Positions 54,463-63,381 of a stretch of DNA of 64,000 nucleotides are shown piece after piece. A program made the translations under genes and the position numbers. Source of the DNA: Haloarcula rubripromontorii. Its GTDB lineage: Archaea > Halobacteriota > Halobacteria > Halobacteriales > Haloarculaceae. How positions within the stretch are numbered: position 1 is the first letter of the stretch; the number at the start of each line of letters is the position of its first letter. Under the pieces are notes generated by a model that searched no databases, was not told the DNA's origin, and was given only the letters and a program-made list of their open reading frames with translations. The stretch lies in the NCBI RefSeq assembly GCF_001280425.1, contig NZ_LIUF01000001.1:62001-126000 (forward strand), in the 5' to 3' direction.

Positions 54463-54471
54463 ATTTATATA
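54463..54471 (+). promoter_or_regulatory. TATA box of the 54494 gene
   Basis: ATTTATATA is centred 27 nt before the ATG at 54494, which decides that start against alternatives further downstream. Confidence 0.6.
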
Positions 54472-54493
54472 TCCGAATCGATGACAGTCGTGT

Positions 54494-54757
54494 ATGTTGA
54501 AACAACAGCAGCGGTCGTGCGAGCGGGCCTCAGTTGTCGTCAACCCGATGGACGACAACGGACGGATGGAACTCAGGGATATCGAGACCGACGAGACCTA
54601 TGAGGTCGTGGACTACATCGACGACGAACTGGCCGCGAAGCTGGGGTCGCTTTCGACCGGCGAGGCCGTAAATCTCGAACTGCTAGCGGGCTCGGAGTCG
54701 GACGTGTTCGGTGCGGTCCGCATCGAGTCGACCGGTCCGTCGGCGCGGTTCCAGTAA
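54494..54757 (+). CDS. Small conserved haloarchaeal protein, unknown function
   Basis: An 87-residue acidic protein beginning MLKQQQRSCERASVVV. The core (MELRDIETDETYEVVDYIDD, LGSLSTGEAVNLELLAGSES) looks like a small beta barrel. No function can be assigned. The start is set by the strong TATA box 27 nt upstream. It is probably monocistronic; the ribosomal operon begins 117 nt downstream with its own promoter. Confidence 0.7.
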   Translation: MLKQQQRSCERASVVVNPMDDNGRMELRDIETDETYEVVDYIDDELAAKLGSLSTGEAVNLELLAGSESDVFGAVRIESTGPSARFQ

Positions 54758-54874
54758 ACGGCCGCGGGACGGGGGGCGTTGGCGTCACATATGCAGCGAT
54801 GCGGGGCGGGCGGCAGGTGCGAACCAAACGGGTTTTAAGCGGTCACGTCAAATCGCTCGGTAAGGCCGATATCT

Positions 54875-55153
54875 ATGCAGATGCCACGACGATTCAACAC
54901 GTACTGTCCGCACTGTAACGAGCATCAGGAACACGAAGTCGAGAAAGTCCGGAGCGGCCGTGAGACCGGCATGAAGTGGATCGACCGCCAGCGCGAGCGC
55001 AACTCCGGTATCGGGAACGACGGCAAGTTCTCGAAGGTCCCGGGTGGCGACAAGCCCACCAAGAAGACGGACCTCAAGTACCGCTGTGGCGAGTGTGGGA
55101 AGGCCCACCTCCGCGAGGGATGGCGCACCGGCCGACTGGAGTTCCAGGAGTAA
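54875..55153 (+). CDS. rpl44e: Ribosomal protein L44e (eL42)
   Basis: A 92-residue large-subunit ribosomal protein. A zinc finger is formed by Cys11/Cys14 (CPHC) and Cys71/Cys74 (CGEC). The basic region [23 protein letters not shown] is characteristic (two blocks). It is the first gene of a conserved archaeal operon followed by S27e, aIF2-alpha, Nop10 and a PAC2 chaperone. A GTTTTAAG box at about 54829-54837 precedes it, implying a leader of about 15 nt. Confidence 0.95.
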   Translation: MQMPRRFNTYCPHCNEHQEHEVEKVRSGRETGMKWIDRQRERNSGIGNDGKFSKVPGGDKPTKKTDLKYRCGECGKAHLREGWRTGRLEFQE

Positions 55154-55155
55154 CG

Positions 55156-55329
55156 ATGGCAGGAAGCTTCATCACCGTCGAATGCCCCGACTGCGAGAAC
55201 GAACAGACGCTCTTCGAGAAGGCCGCGAGCGAGGTCTCGTGTGCCGTCTGTGGCCACACCATCGCCCGTCCGACGGGCGGGAAGGCCGACATCGAAGGCG
55301 AAGTGACCGCCGTCGTCGAGGCCCGATAG
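55156..55329 (+). CDS. rps27e: Ribosomal protein S27e (eS27)
   Basis: A 57-residue small-subunit ribosomal protein with a C4 zinc ribbon (Cys10, Cys13, Cys29, Cys32). The start ATG at 55156 follows the L44e stop by 2 nt, and its stop lies 1 nt before the aIF2-alpha ATG. The length is normal for archaeal S27e. Confidence 0.95.
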   Translation: MAGSFITVECPDCENEQTLFEKAASEVSCAVCGHTIARPTGGKADIEGEVTAVVEAR

Positions 55330-55330
55330 G

Positions 55331-56131
55331 ATGAAATACAGCGGCTGGCCCGAACCGGGCGAACTCGTCGTCGGCAAGGTCGACGAGATCGAGGACTTCG
55401 GCGTGTTCGTCGACTTAGACGAGTACGAAGGCAAGCGCGGCCTCTGTCACATCTCTGAGGTCGCCAGCGGATGGATCAAGAACGTCCGTGACCACGTCAA
55501 CGAAGGGCAGACAGTCGTTGCCAAGGTGCTTGACGTCGACGAGAGCGCCCAGCAGATCGACCTCTCGATCAAGGACGTCAACGACCACCAGCGAAAAGAG
55601 AAGATTCAGGAGTGGAAAAACGAGCAGAAGGCCGACAACTGGATGGAACTGGCCTTCGGCGAGGACCTAGACGACGAGACGTACGCCGCCATCGCCAACG
55701 AACTGCTGGCGGAGTTCGGGTCGATGTACGACGGCTTCGAGTCGGCGGCGATACACGGCACGGACGCCCTCGAAGACGTTGACCTCTCCGAGGAGGAGAT
55801 CGACGCTATCGTCCAGACGGCCCGGAACAACGTCTCCGTGCCGTACGTGCAGGTCACCGGCTACGTCGACCTGTCCTGTCCCGAAAGCGACGGCGTCGAC
55901 ATCATCAAGGAAGCGCTGCAGGCCGCTGAGGGCAACGGCGAGGTCCCCGACGAGATCGAACTCGAAGTGACCTACGTCGGCTCGCCCGAGTACCGCATCC
56001 AGGTGCAAGCGCCCGACTACAAGACCGCCGAGGACGCGCTCGAAGAGAGCGCGGACCGCGCCGCGACGGTCGTCGAGCAACACGGTGGCACGGGGCAGTT
56101 CCACCGTGAGCGTAGCGAAGACGACGAGTAA
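55331..56131 (+). CDS. eif2a: Translation initiation factor aIF2 subunit alpha
   Basis: A 266-residue subunit of the aIF2 complex that carries initiator Met-tRNA to the ribosome. The S1/OB domain occupies about 9-84 ([51 protein letters not shown]). A helical middle domain and a C-terminal alpha-beta domain follow ([34 protein letters not shown]). It sits in the ribosomal operon; the gene for its cargo, initiator tRNA, is 5 kb upstream. Confidence 0.95.
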   Translation: MKYSGWPEPGELVVGKVDEIEDFGVFVDLDEYEGKRGLCHISEVASGWIKNVRDHVNEGQTVVAKVLDVDESAQQIDLSIKDVNDHQRKEKIQEWKNEQKADNWMELAFGEDLDDETYAAIANELLAEFGSMYDGFESAAIHGTDALEDVDLSEEEIDAIVQTARNNVSVPYVQVTGYVDLSCPESDGVDIIKEALQAAEGNGEVPDEIELEVTYVGSPEYRIQVQAPDYKTAEDALEESADRAATVVEQHGGTGQFHRERSEDDE

Positions 56132-56160
56132 GCCGGTTGTCGTTCAGTGAGTCACTACCG

Positions 56161-56343
56161 ATGAAATCGGACATCCACGTCTGTACTGCCTGGGAGTCCG
56201 AGCACGACCGGCCGGTGTACACGCTGGACGATACCTGTCCGGAATGTGGGGCCGAAGCAGTCAATAGCGCACCCGCGCCGTTCTCGCCTGAAGACAGCTA
56301 CGGCGAGTATCGACGTTCTCTTAAGCGCCGCAGCCGCGAATAA
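56161..56343 (+). CDS. nop10: H/ACA RNP component Nop10
   Basis: A 60-residue protein of the H/ACA guide-RNA pseudouridylation complex. It shows Cys8 and CPEC (Cys26/Cys29) plus PFSPEDSYGEYRRSLKRRS, the canonical Nop10 C-terminal stretch. ATG 56161 is preferred over an upstream in-frame ATG at 56137. Location after aIF2-alpha is conserved in archaea. Confidence 0.93.
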   Translation: MKSDIHVCTAWESEHDRPVYTLDDTCPECGAEAVNSAPAPFSPEDSYGEYRRSLKRRSRE

Positions 56344-56348
56344 GCCGT

Positions 56349-57107
56349 ATGGACGAATTCGACATCGAGACTGTAGCGGACCCCGACCTTGACGATCCGG
56401 TACTGGTCGAGGGGCTGCCCGGCGTCGGCCACGTCGGCAAACTCGCCGCCGAACACCTACTAGAGGAACTCGAAAGCGAGCTCGTTCGCCGTGTCTACTC
56501 AACACACTTCCCGCCACAGGTCAGCATTGACGACGGACAGGCAGAACTTGCCTGCGCCGAGTTCCACGCTGTGACCCCGGAAGAGGGCCAGGACCTGCTC
56601 GTGCTTTCCGGGAACCATCAGGCCCAGGACAACCAGGGCCACTATGGCCTGACCGACACGTTCCTCGACATCGCCGACGAGTTCGGCGTCCAGCGGGTGT
56701 TTGCCCTCGGCGGCGTCCCGACCGGCGAACTCATCGAGGAGTACGACGTGCTCGGCGCGACGACGACTGAGGATTTCAAGGAAACGCTGGAGGACGCTGG
56801 CGTTGCCTTCCGCGAGGACGAACCTGCGGGCGGTATCGTCGGCGTCTCCGGCCTGCTGCTGGGTCTGAGCAAGCGCCGCGACGTGCCAGCCAGTTGTCTC
56901 ATGGGCGAGACATCGGGCTACCTGGTCGACCCTAAGAGCGCGCAGGCCGTCCTCGAAATCCTGCAGGAAGTCATCGGGTTCGAGGTCGACTACAGTTCGC
57001 TGGAGGACCGCGCCGACGAGATGGAGGAGGTCGTCCGGAAGATTCAGGAGATGGAACAGCAGAACTCCCCGTCGCCCACCGACGAGGATCTCAGATACAT
57101 CGGCTGA
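56349..57107 (+). CDS. Proteasome assembly chaperone family protein (PAC2)
   Basis: A 252-residue PAC2-family protein. Family blocks are PVLVEGLPGVGHVGKLAAEH, LVLSGNHQAQDN, FALGGVPTGELIEEY, and VGVSGLLLGLSKRRDVPASC (within 20 residues). Eukaryotic relatives help assemble the 20S proteasome; the archaeal role is not established but the family is usual at the end of this operon. A C-terminal coiled region (EMEEVVRKIQEMEQQN) follows. Confidence 0.88.
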   Translation: MDEFDIETVADPDLDDPVLVEGLPGVGHVGKLAAEHLLEELESELVRRVYSTHFPPQVSIDDGQAELACAEFHAVTPEEGQDLLVLSGNHQAQDNQGHYGLTDTFLDIADEFGVQRVFALGGVPTGELIEEYDVLGATTTEDFKETLEDAGVAFREDEPAGGIVGVSGLLLGLSKRRDVPASCLMGETSGYLVDPKSAQAVLEILQEVIGFEVDYSSLEDRADEMEEVVRKIQEMEQQNSPSPTDEDLRYIG

Positions 57108-57250
57108 GACGGATTCCTGTCCCCGTGTCTCGGCTTTCACCGACGGCGGAGCCGGTACCCTCCGGGACTGATTAGAGGGAGTCCGCCTGAAGCAGTCACC
57201 TGTTGCCGGAGAGCGGGAATTTCTTTACCACTGGACCCTAATTCAGGGCT

Positions 57251-57874
57251 GTGCAGACACAACCGGGTATGCCACCGGAGTGGCTGGTCCTCGGGCTCGC
57301 CCTCGGCGTCGCCGGAACCCTCGTTGTCGCCGGGCTATTCGTCCTCGCGAATCGTGTGTTTCCGGCTGAGCGGCCGAATCGGCAGGCGACAGACGGCGGG
57401 GAGATGCGACGCCGGGCGGAGCTTCGCGAGTACCTCACCGCTATCGACGAGCAGTTCGCCGAGAACCACTTCGTCGAGGGGCAACACGTCGCCTTCTATC
57501 TCCCCAAGCGGGACGTGGCAATCACGTTCGACGCCCGGGCGTACTACCGCATCGAGCGATCGCCGACTGTTCCCGTACTGGTCGAACACGAGATGCCGGG
57601 CGTCTATCTCGGCGCACGCCTGCCCTTCGAAACGCCCGAAGTTGACCTCGGCCCGGACCCCGAGGAGGAACCACACCCGACAGTCCAGGCGTTCAGCGAA
57701 CTGGGACTGACACAGAGCGCGTCGCTGGACGACGTGAAATCGGCCTACCGCGAGCGCGTCAAGGAGGTCCATCCGGACCACGGTGGCAACGAGGACGAGT
57801 TCAAGCGCGTCCGGGAGGCGTACACCACTGCAAAACAGCACGCATCCGGGGCATCGCGACAGCGAGCGTCATAA
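57251..57874 (+). CDS. Membrane-anchored J-domain protein
   Basis: A 207-residue protein with one N-terminal TM helix (about 11-33), a middle domain with beta structure (about 60-135), and a C-terminal J domain (about 148-199) carrying the HPD tripeptide at 174-176 (KEVHPDHGGNEDEFKRVREA). It should stimulate a DnaK ATPase at the membrane. No DnaK or GrpE is nearby. The start is GTG 57251 or ATG 57269; the latter gives MPPEWLVLGLALG. Confidence 0.83.
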   Translation: MQTQPGMPPEWLVLGLALGVAGTLVVAGLFVLANRVFPAERPNRQATDGGEMRRRAELREYLTAIDEQFAENHFVEGQHVAFYLPKRDVAITFDARAYYRIERSPTVPVLVEHEMPGVYLGARLPFETPEVDLGPDPEEEPHPTVQAFSELGLTQSASLDDVKSAYRERVKEVHPDHGGNEDEFKRVREAYTTAKQHASGASRQRAS

Positions 57875-57892
57875 GGGGAGACTGCAGGCCTG

Positions 57893-58783
57893 TCACTGCA
57901 TCGGGACGCAGCAGACCGGGACAGACGAATGACGGACAACGGTCTCGGTGACGCTTCCGGTCAGATATCGCGTGAGGCCGGAGTGGCCGTGTGTTCCCAT
58001 CGCAATGAGATCGATATCGTGTTCCTCACTGTAGGAGAGAATCGCGCGTGCAGCCGGGCCGCTTGCGATGTTGCCTGCAACACTGACATCCGCGTCGCTG
58101 GCACGCTCATGGACCGCCTCAAGTGCCTCCTGACCGGTTTGCTCAAGCGCCTCGTGAATCTCTGTCGCTCCTTCAGCGCCGCCGAACCGGCTCGTGTCGA
58201 CAGAATAGAGCGTGTGTACGGTTGCGTCATACAGTTCCGCTAGCGTGATTCCCCATTCGATTGCGAGTGCTGCCCCTTCGCTGCCGTCAGTCGGGAGGAG
58301 AATGTTGTCGTACCGTTGATCACCGATTTCGACGATATCCCCATCCGGAGTGACTGTGACGATTGGAACAGCGGCAGTCCGGAGCGTCTTTTCTGCGACA
58401 CTCCCGAGTGCAACCCGTTCGAACCCTGTCCGTCCCTGCGTCCCCATAACAATGAGATCGATGTCGTGAGCATCGACGTAGTCGTTGATCGCCTGAAACG
58501 GAATCCCCGACTCGACAGCGGTAGTGATTTGCCCGGAGAGATGCGCCCTCGCGAGTGTCGCGATGGAGTCTACCGCCCGTTCAGCCGCCTCCGTGAGGAG
58601 ACGCTCCCGGTCGGTCTGCCCATCAGAATTCAGGTCCGGTTCGATGTCACGGGCGTCAACTGCTGACAGTACGTGGAGGTCGGCACCGATTGTGGCAGCG
58701 AGATCGATACCTCGCCGAGCCCCTATTCGCGCCCCGTCACTGCCGTCGGTCGGCACGAGAATCGAGTTGATCGGTTGGCTCAT
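57893..58783 (-). CDS. Tandem universal stress protein (two Usp domains)
   Basis: A 296-residue protein with two Usp domains, about 1-145 and 153-296. I chose ATG 58783 (MSQPINSILVPTDGSDGARI) where the family starts, with a GTTAAATC box about 28 nt upstream. Both domains retain nucleotide-binding signatures: MGTQGRTGFERVALGSVAEK and MGTHGHSGLTRYLTGSVTET. It is divergent from the single-domain Usp at 59023, with 239 nt between the starts, in which no other feature was seen. Confidence 0.9.
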   Translation of the reverse strand: MSQPINSILVPTDGSDGARIGARRGIDLAATIGADLHVLSAVDARDIEPDLNSDGQTDRERLLTEAAERAVDSIATLARAHLSGQITTAVESGIPFQAINDYVDAHDIDLIVMGTQGRTGFERVALGSVAEKTLRTAAVPIVTVTPDGDIVEIGDQRYDNILLPTDGSEGAALAIEWGITLAELYDATVHTLYSVDTSRFGGAEGATEIHEALEQTGQEALEAVHERASDADVSVAGNIASGPAARAILSYSEEHDIDLIAMGTHGHSGLTRYLTGSVTETVVRHSSVPVCCVPMQ

Positions 58784-58991
58784 AGCCACGGTTTGACAGG
58801 CTATTGATTTAACACTACGTTCGATTCCCGCACATTGCAGAGTGAGTTTACGACCGCCCTGTGTTGCGTACGTGTACTGCATCTTGCACGCCTCGGTCAA
58901 CGGACGCCGAACCGACCAGCTGCCGCCGGCAAGAAGATGGGCGTTCACAGCCGACGGGACTGCGTCGCGCCTCTGAACCAGGCGCACCACC

Positions 58992-58999
58992 ATTTTATC
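58992..58999 (+). promoter_or_regulatory. TATA-like box of the 59023 Usp gene
   Basis: ATTTTATC lies about 27 nt before the ATG at 59023, a leaderless arrangement that sets the start. Confidence 0.5.
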
Positions 59000-59022
59000 C
59001 ACAGGCTGACCGTAGTCGCGAT

Positions 59023-59442
59023 ATGATCGAACGGATTCTCGTTCCGATGGACGATTCGGAAATGGCCCGGCGAGCGCTTGCGTACGCCCTTGAGAACCAT
59101 CCCGACGCGGAGATTACTGTCTTACACGTCGCGGGCGGACCGTCGCCGTTGGGAGGAGCGGCCACCGCGCTTGCTCTTTCGGATGATGTCGAAGCGGCCG
59201 CCGAGGAGCGTGCGGAGGAAGTATTCGACGACGCTCGTGAGCGCGCCGCCGAGTACGATGTGGAAATAACCACTGAAGTGCAACTGGGCCACCCGGTCCG
59301 GGCGATTCTGAATAGAGCTGCCGACTTCGATGCGGTCGTACTCGGAACGCACGGCGGCTCGTTATCCGATCGGCTGGTCGTCGGGAACGTCGCTCAGAAA
59401 GTGTTCCGTAACTCGCCTGTTCCAGTCATCATTGCCCGATAA
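59023..59442 (+). CDS. Universal stress protein, single domain
   Basis: A 139-residue Usp starting at ATG 59023 (MIERILVPMDDSEMARRALA). The ATP-loop motif is GTHGGSLSDRLVVGNVAQKV; the usual G-x2-G-x9-G pattern is slightly altered (GTHGG-x8-G), so binding is likely but not certain. The genomic pairing with the divergent tandem Usp gene suggests joint stress regulation, which is inference. Confidence 0.87.
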   Translation: MIERILVPMDDSEMARRALAYALENHPDAEITVLHVAGGPSPLGGAATALALSDDVEAAAEERAEEVFDDARERAAEYDVEITTEVQLGHPVRAILNRAADFDAVVLGTHGGSLSDRLVVGNVAQKVFRNSPVPVIIAR

Positions 59443-59549
59443 GTGGTGGCAAGGCCGATAGATGGACTGCCCCAAGCATCGACAGTGACGGGACACCGAC
59501 CGTCTGTGCCAGACTCAGTCTGGAAAGTTTCTGGGGGTCGCGGGAGTGA

Positions 59550-60563
59550 CTACGGCGTCACGACGAGTTTGCCGACGCTATCTCGGTCCTGCATTGCCGC
59601 AAACGCCGCATCGGTCTCTTCAAGCGAGTACGTCTCCCCGATTTCCGGAGAGAGTGTACCGTCAGCGACGAGGCCGACGAGTCGCTCCAGGTCACCCTGT
59701 GTTCCCATCGTACTCCCGATGACGCGCTTGTGGCCGAGAAACAGGTCTGGAATGTCGATCTCGGACGTGCCGCCGGCCGTCCGCCCACAGACCGCCATCC
59801 GGCCGCCGCGACGGAGAACGTCCAGCCCGACCTGCGTGTACTCGCCGCCGAGGTGATTGAGCACGGCGTCGACCGGCCCGACCTCGCTGACTGCCGCCCG
59901 AATCTCGTCCGGGTCGGTGCTCTCGACGGCGTGGTCCAGGCCGAGCGATTCGACGCGGTCGAGTTTCGCCCGCGAGGAGGAGGTGCCGGCGGTGTGAGCG
60001 CCGAGCGCGTCGGCGAGTTGCACGCCAGCGACGCCGACGCCGCCGGTGACGCCCGGCACGAACACCGTATCGCCCGGTCCGGTCTCGACCCGGTGGAGCA
60101 TGTGGAAGGCGGTCATGTAGGCCGTCGGGAGTGCGGCCGCCTCGACCATGTCCACGCCGTCGGGAAGCGCGACGAGCCGGTCGGCCCGGACGCGGGCCGA
60201 TTCGGCGAGGCCGCCGTGGTACAGCGAGAAGTTCGCACAGAGGTTCTCAGGCCCCTCACGGCAGTAGCGACACGTTCCACAGGTCTCGTTCGGGCAGAGT
60301 ACAACACGGTCTCCGGGTTCGACGGCGGTGACACCCTCGCCCACGGCGTCGACGGTCCCGGCCACGTCGAGGCCGCTGACAAACGGCAAATCGTCGGTGT
60401 CGACCATCGCGGAGTCGCCTTCGAGAATCCAGAGGTCGTGGCGGTTGATAGCACACGCCTCGACGGAGACGACCGCCTCACCGCGTCCGGGTTCAGGGGT
60501 CGGTCGGTTGACGAGCGAGACGCCGTCCGGGCCAGTGAGTTCGCTGAACGCTGCGGCGCGCAT
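59550..60563 (-). CDS. Zinc-type alcohol dehydrogenase-like MDR protein
   Basis: A 337-residue medium-chain dehydrogenase/reductase starting at ATG 60563 (MRAAAFSELTGPDGVSLV). It has the four-cysteine structural zinc lobe CPNETCGTCRYCREGPENLC. The Rossmann motif is PGVTGGVGVAGVQLADALGA. The catalytic zinc region is atypical: INRHDLWILEG and PFVSGLDVAGTV appear instead of the GHE(x)2G motif, so classical alcohol oxidation is uncertain. The substrate is unknown. It is transcribed separately from the threonine-synthase-like gene 80 nt upstream. Confidence 0.83.
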   Translation of the reverse strand: MRAAAFSELTGPDGVSLVNRPTPEPGRGEAVVSVEACAINRHDLWILEGDSAMVDTDDLPFVSGLDVAGTVDAVGEGVTAVEPGDRVVLCPNETCGTCRYCREGPENLCANFSLYHGGLAESARVRADRLVALPDGVDMVEAAALPTAYMTAFHMLHRVETGPGDTVFVPGVTGGVGVAGVQLADALGAHTAGTSSSRAKLDRVESLGLDHAVESTDPDEIRAAVSEVGPVDAVLNHLGGEYTQVGLDVLRRGGRMAVCGRTAGGTSEIDIPDLFLGHKRVIGSTMGTQGDLERLVGLVADGTLSPEIGETYSLEETDAAFAAMQDRDSVGKLVVTP

Positions 60564-60643
60564 CAGGCAAGTGTTGTGCCACGACGGGTTAAACAGCACC
60601 GAAGCGTGCGGTGTCGTGCCACAGCGGCCCTATTCCGACCGGC

Positions 60644-61816
60644 TCAGATGCCCTGGCTCATGAGGTGACTGCGCAGGAGGTCCGCCTCCTTGCTGCCGGC
60701 GACGGGGTTTACCAGGACGACCACGTCGTCGCCGTCGAAGGCACCGTCGTCGGCCAGCGCCCGTGCGCCAGCGATGGCGGTCCCGCCGGTCGCGCCTGTT
60801 TCCGGCCCCATCTCGCAGCCGTCGACGGCACCGGCCAAGATGTCCTTGTCGGGGACGGCGACGCCGCCTCCGCCCGAACGCTCCAGCGAGTCCAGCGCCG
60901 CCGTGCCGGCCGCGGGGTCGGGCACTTCGAGCGGGCCGACGATGGTGTCGGGGTGCTCGACGGTCGCCGGTTCGTCGTCGCCCTCGCGTGCGGCGTCGGC
61001 GATGGCGGCCGCCGAATCGGGCTGTGCGGCGTAGATTCGCGGGACCGACTCCGTGAGGCCGCTGTCGGCTGCTGTCTGAAAGCCGCGTTCGAGACCGACG
61101 ACCGTCTCGCCGTGGCCGGTAGGGTGGACCACCGCGTCGGGGACCGCCCAGTCGAGGTCGTCAGCCGTCTCGAAGGCGACGGACTTGGCCCCCTCGATAC
61201 GGAACGGGTGGCCGGGCGCGACCGGGACCCAGCCATCGGCGGCCTCGGCCAGTTCCTCGTCGAAGGCCGCGACGGCGTCGTCGTACCGCCCCTCGACGAC
61301 GCGCATGTCGCCGCCGTGGACGTTCACCATCGCCTTGTTGAGGAACGGACACCGCGAGGGGACGAAGCCCTTCGACTCGACGCCGGCCCGGGCCGCGTAG
61401 GCGGCGCTGGCCTGCGCGCCGTTGCCCGTCGAGGGCGTCACGACGCGCTCGGTCCCACGCTGGGTGGCGGCAGTGACCGAGAGCGAGAGCTTCCGGTCCC
61501 CCAGCGAGGCCGTCGGGTTGCGCCCCTCGTCTTTGACGTACACCGCATCGACGCCGAGTTCCTCGGCCAGGTCCGGGACCGGGACCAGCGGCGTCGCCCC
61601 CTCCCCGAGCGTCACCGTCGCGTCGTGAGGGAACGGCCGCAGCGGCTCGTAGCGGCCCGGCCCCGTCGTGTCGGGCAGCGCCGCCGGCGTCAGCTCCGGA
61701 ACGTCGTAGTCGCCCACGAGGACCCCGCCGCAGTCGGGACAGCGGTCCGCCGTGCTGTCGGTTTCCGCACCACACGCCGTGCAGGTGAGGCCGCGAAACG
61801 CCGCAGTCGTCTCCAT
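60644..61816 (-). CDS. Threonine-synthase-like PLP-fold protein without catalytic Lys
   Basis: A 390-residue protein of the threonine synthase/tryptophan synthase beta fold starting at ATG 61816. An N-terminal zinc-ribbon segment (CTACGAETDSTADRCPDCGG) is common in haloarchaeal ThrC. The active-site block reads RNPTASLGDRKLSLSV, while ThrC has the pattern PTGSFKDR: the lysine that binds PLP is Gly106 here (codon GGG at 61499-61501). STGNGAQASAAYAARAG (phosphate loop) is retained, but the later glycine loop is altered (PTGHGETVVGLERGF). It may be an inactive or neofunctionalised paralogue; annotation as active threonine synthase would be unsafe. Confidence 0.8.
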   Translation of the reverse strand: METTAAFRGLTCTACGAETDSTADRCPDCGGVLVGDYDVPELTPAALPDTTGPGRYEPLRPFPHDATVTLGEGATPLVPVPDLAEELGVDAVYVKDEGRNPTASLGDRKLSLSVTAATQRGTERVVTPSTGNGAQASAAYAARAGVESKGFVPSRCPFLNKAMVNVHGGDMRVVEGRYDDAVAAFDEELAEAADGWVPVAPGHPFRIEGAKSVAFETADDLDWAVPDAVVHPTGHGETVVGLERGFQTAADSGLTESVPRIYAAQPDSAAAIADAAREGDDEPATVEHPDTIVGPLEVPDPAAGTAALDSLERSGGGGVAVPDKDILAGAVDGCEMGPETGATGGTAIAGARALADDGAFDGDDVVVLVNPVAGSKEADLLRSHLMSQGI

Positions 61817-61899
61817 GTCTCCCACTGGGGACGGGACGACCAAGTGTGGTCCGGTCCCGCTTCAGCACGCTCTTGTCCCGTGCGGTCGAACCGGAGGGT

Positions 61900-63153
61900 A
61901 TGACAGATGTCGTCGTCGCCGGAGGCGGACTCGCCGGGCTGGTCGCCGCCCGGCACGTGGCGGAGTCGGGCCGAGACGTGACCGTCTTCGAACAGGCCTC
62001 GGAGGTCGGGGGTCGCGTCCGGACGGCCCACGAGGACGGCTACACGTTCGACCGCGGGTTCCAGGTGATGTTCACTGCGTACCCTGCGGCCAAGCGTGAA
62101 CTCGACATCGAGGCGCTCGCCCCGCGGACGTTCACGCCGGGCGCGACCATCGCCAGCCCGAACCACCGCTCGGTGCTGTCGGACCCGCTCCGCAACCCCA
62201 CGGCCGCGCCACAGACGCTGCTCAACACCGACGTGCGCACGGCCGACAAGCTCAGGCTGTTCCGGCTCCAGCGCGAACTGGCCGGCGTCGAGCCGGTCGA
62301 ACTGCTCTCTCGTGGCGGCCGGACCATCCGGGAGTACCTCGCCGACTACGGCTTCTCACAGCGGTTCGTCGAGCGGTTCGCCGCACCGTTCTACGGCGGT
62401 ATCACCCTCGACCGCTCGCTGGGCACCGACAGCAGCATCTTCGAGTACACCTACAAGATGCTGAGCGAGGGCGAGATATTCGTCCCCGCCGACGGGATGC
62501 AGGCGATGCCGCGCCAGCTCGCCGACCGCGCTCGCTCGGCGGGAGTGACCATCGAGACCGACGCGGCCGTCACAGACATGGAGATCCACGACGGCGAGAT
62601 CACTGCCGAGGTGGGCACGGAGACGGTGACGGCCGAAAGCGCCGTCGTTGCGACGGACCCGCAGACAGCGGCTGAACTGACGGATATCGATGCGATTCCG
62701 ACTGAGCCCGTCGGCTGTGTCACCCAGTACTTCGCGCTCCCGACGAACCGCGCCCCGACGACCGGGCAGCGCATCATCCTCAACGCGGCGGACGACCGGC
62801 CAAACACCGTCGCGCCGCTGTCGGCTGTCGCCAGTGAGTACGCGCCCGCGGGAATGGAGCTATACAGCGCCACCTTCCTCGGAACCCCCGAAGCGAGCGA
62901 CGAGGAACTGGCCGCCGAGGTTCGGGACGCACTTCAGTCGTGGTACCCGAGCGCGAGCTTCGAGGCGCTCGAACACCTCCGGACTGACCGAGTTCCGTTC
63001 TCACAGTTCGCCCAGCCACCGGGATACCGGGAATCGCTCCCGGACCCGACAGCGCCGGACGGGAACGCGGTCCTGGCTGGCGACTACACCCGCTGGTCGT
63101 CGATACAGGGCGCGCTGGAGAGCGGCAAGGTCGCCGCTGATCTGCTACGATAG
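61900..63153 (+). CDS. FAD-dependent amine-oxidase/phytoene-desaturase-like protein
   Basis: A 417-residue flavoprotein starting at ATG 61900. The dinucleotide-binding motif is GGGLAGLVAARHV at 8-20, followed by EQASEVGGRVRTAHEDGYTF (FAD stabilising). The C terminus carries VLAGDYTRWSSIQGALESGK, the second FAD motif of this superfamily. It resembles the phytoene desaturase/protoporphyrinogen oxidase group; haloarchaea use such enzymes for carotenoids. No other carotenoid gene is adjacent, so the substrate remains open. It is divergent from the threonine-synthase-like gene. Confidence 0.85.
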   Translation: MTDVVVAGGGLAGLVAARHVAESGRDVTVFEQASEVGGRVRTAHEDGYTFDRGFQVMFTAYPAAKRELDIEALAPRTFTPGATIASPNHRSVLSDPLRNPTAAPQTLLNTDVRTADKLRLFRLQRELAGVEPVELLSRGGRTIREYLADYGFSQRFVERFAAPFYGGITLDRSLGTDSSIFEYTYKMLSEGEIFVPADGMQAMPRQLADRARSAGVTIETDAAVTDMEIHDGEITAEVGTETVTAESAVVATDPQTAAELTDIDAIPTEPVGCVTQYFALPTNRAPTTGQRIILNAADDRPNTVAPLSAVASEYAPAGMELYSATFLGTPEASDEELAAEVRDALQSWYPSASFEALEHLRTDRVPFSQFAQPPGYRESLPDPTAPDGNAVLAGDYTRWSSIQGALESGKVAADLLR

Positions 63154-63188
63154 TAGAACTGCTGAGACAACTCCGAAGCGACGGCGGT

Positions 63189-63344
63189 CTATGCGGCTGG
63201 ACCGCCGCTATTCGTGTTTCCCTCGTGGTCGGGCCCCTCCCCTTCGAGGACTTCAGAGACGTACTTTATTGTCGCGAAGTACAGCAGCAGTAGCGAAAGC
63301 AGCGTAATCGCGATGAGACCCAGCGCGATTTCTGTCTGAACCAT
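63189..63344 (-). CDS. One-TM microprotein
   Basis: A 51-residue protein from ATG 63344 (MVQTEIALGLIAITLLSLLL) with a single TM helix at about 7-28 and a short polar tail ending GGPAA. An AAGTATTTG box on the minus strand at about 63371-63379 lies 30 nt upstream. The frame and promoter support a real small gene; its function is unknown. Confidence 0.6.
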   Translation of the reverse strand: MVQTEIALGLIAITLLSLLLLYFATIKYVSEVLEGEGPDHEGNTNSGGPAA

Positions 63345-63381
63345 ATTCCAGCGTCCACCGTCGCGGCTCAAATACTTACCG

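Noticed and set aside
58784..59002. N-terminal extension of the tandem Usp protein
   Set aside because: The Usp fold begins at MSQPINSILVP (58783); upstream residues are non-conserved and a TATA-like box lies just upstream of that start.
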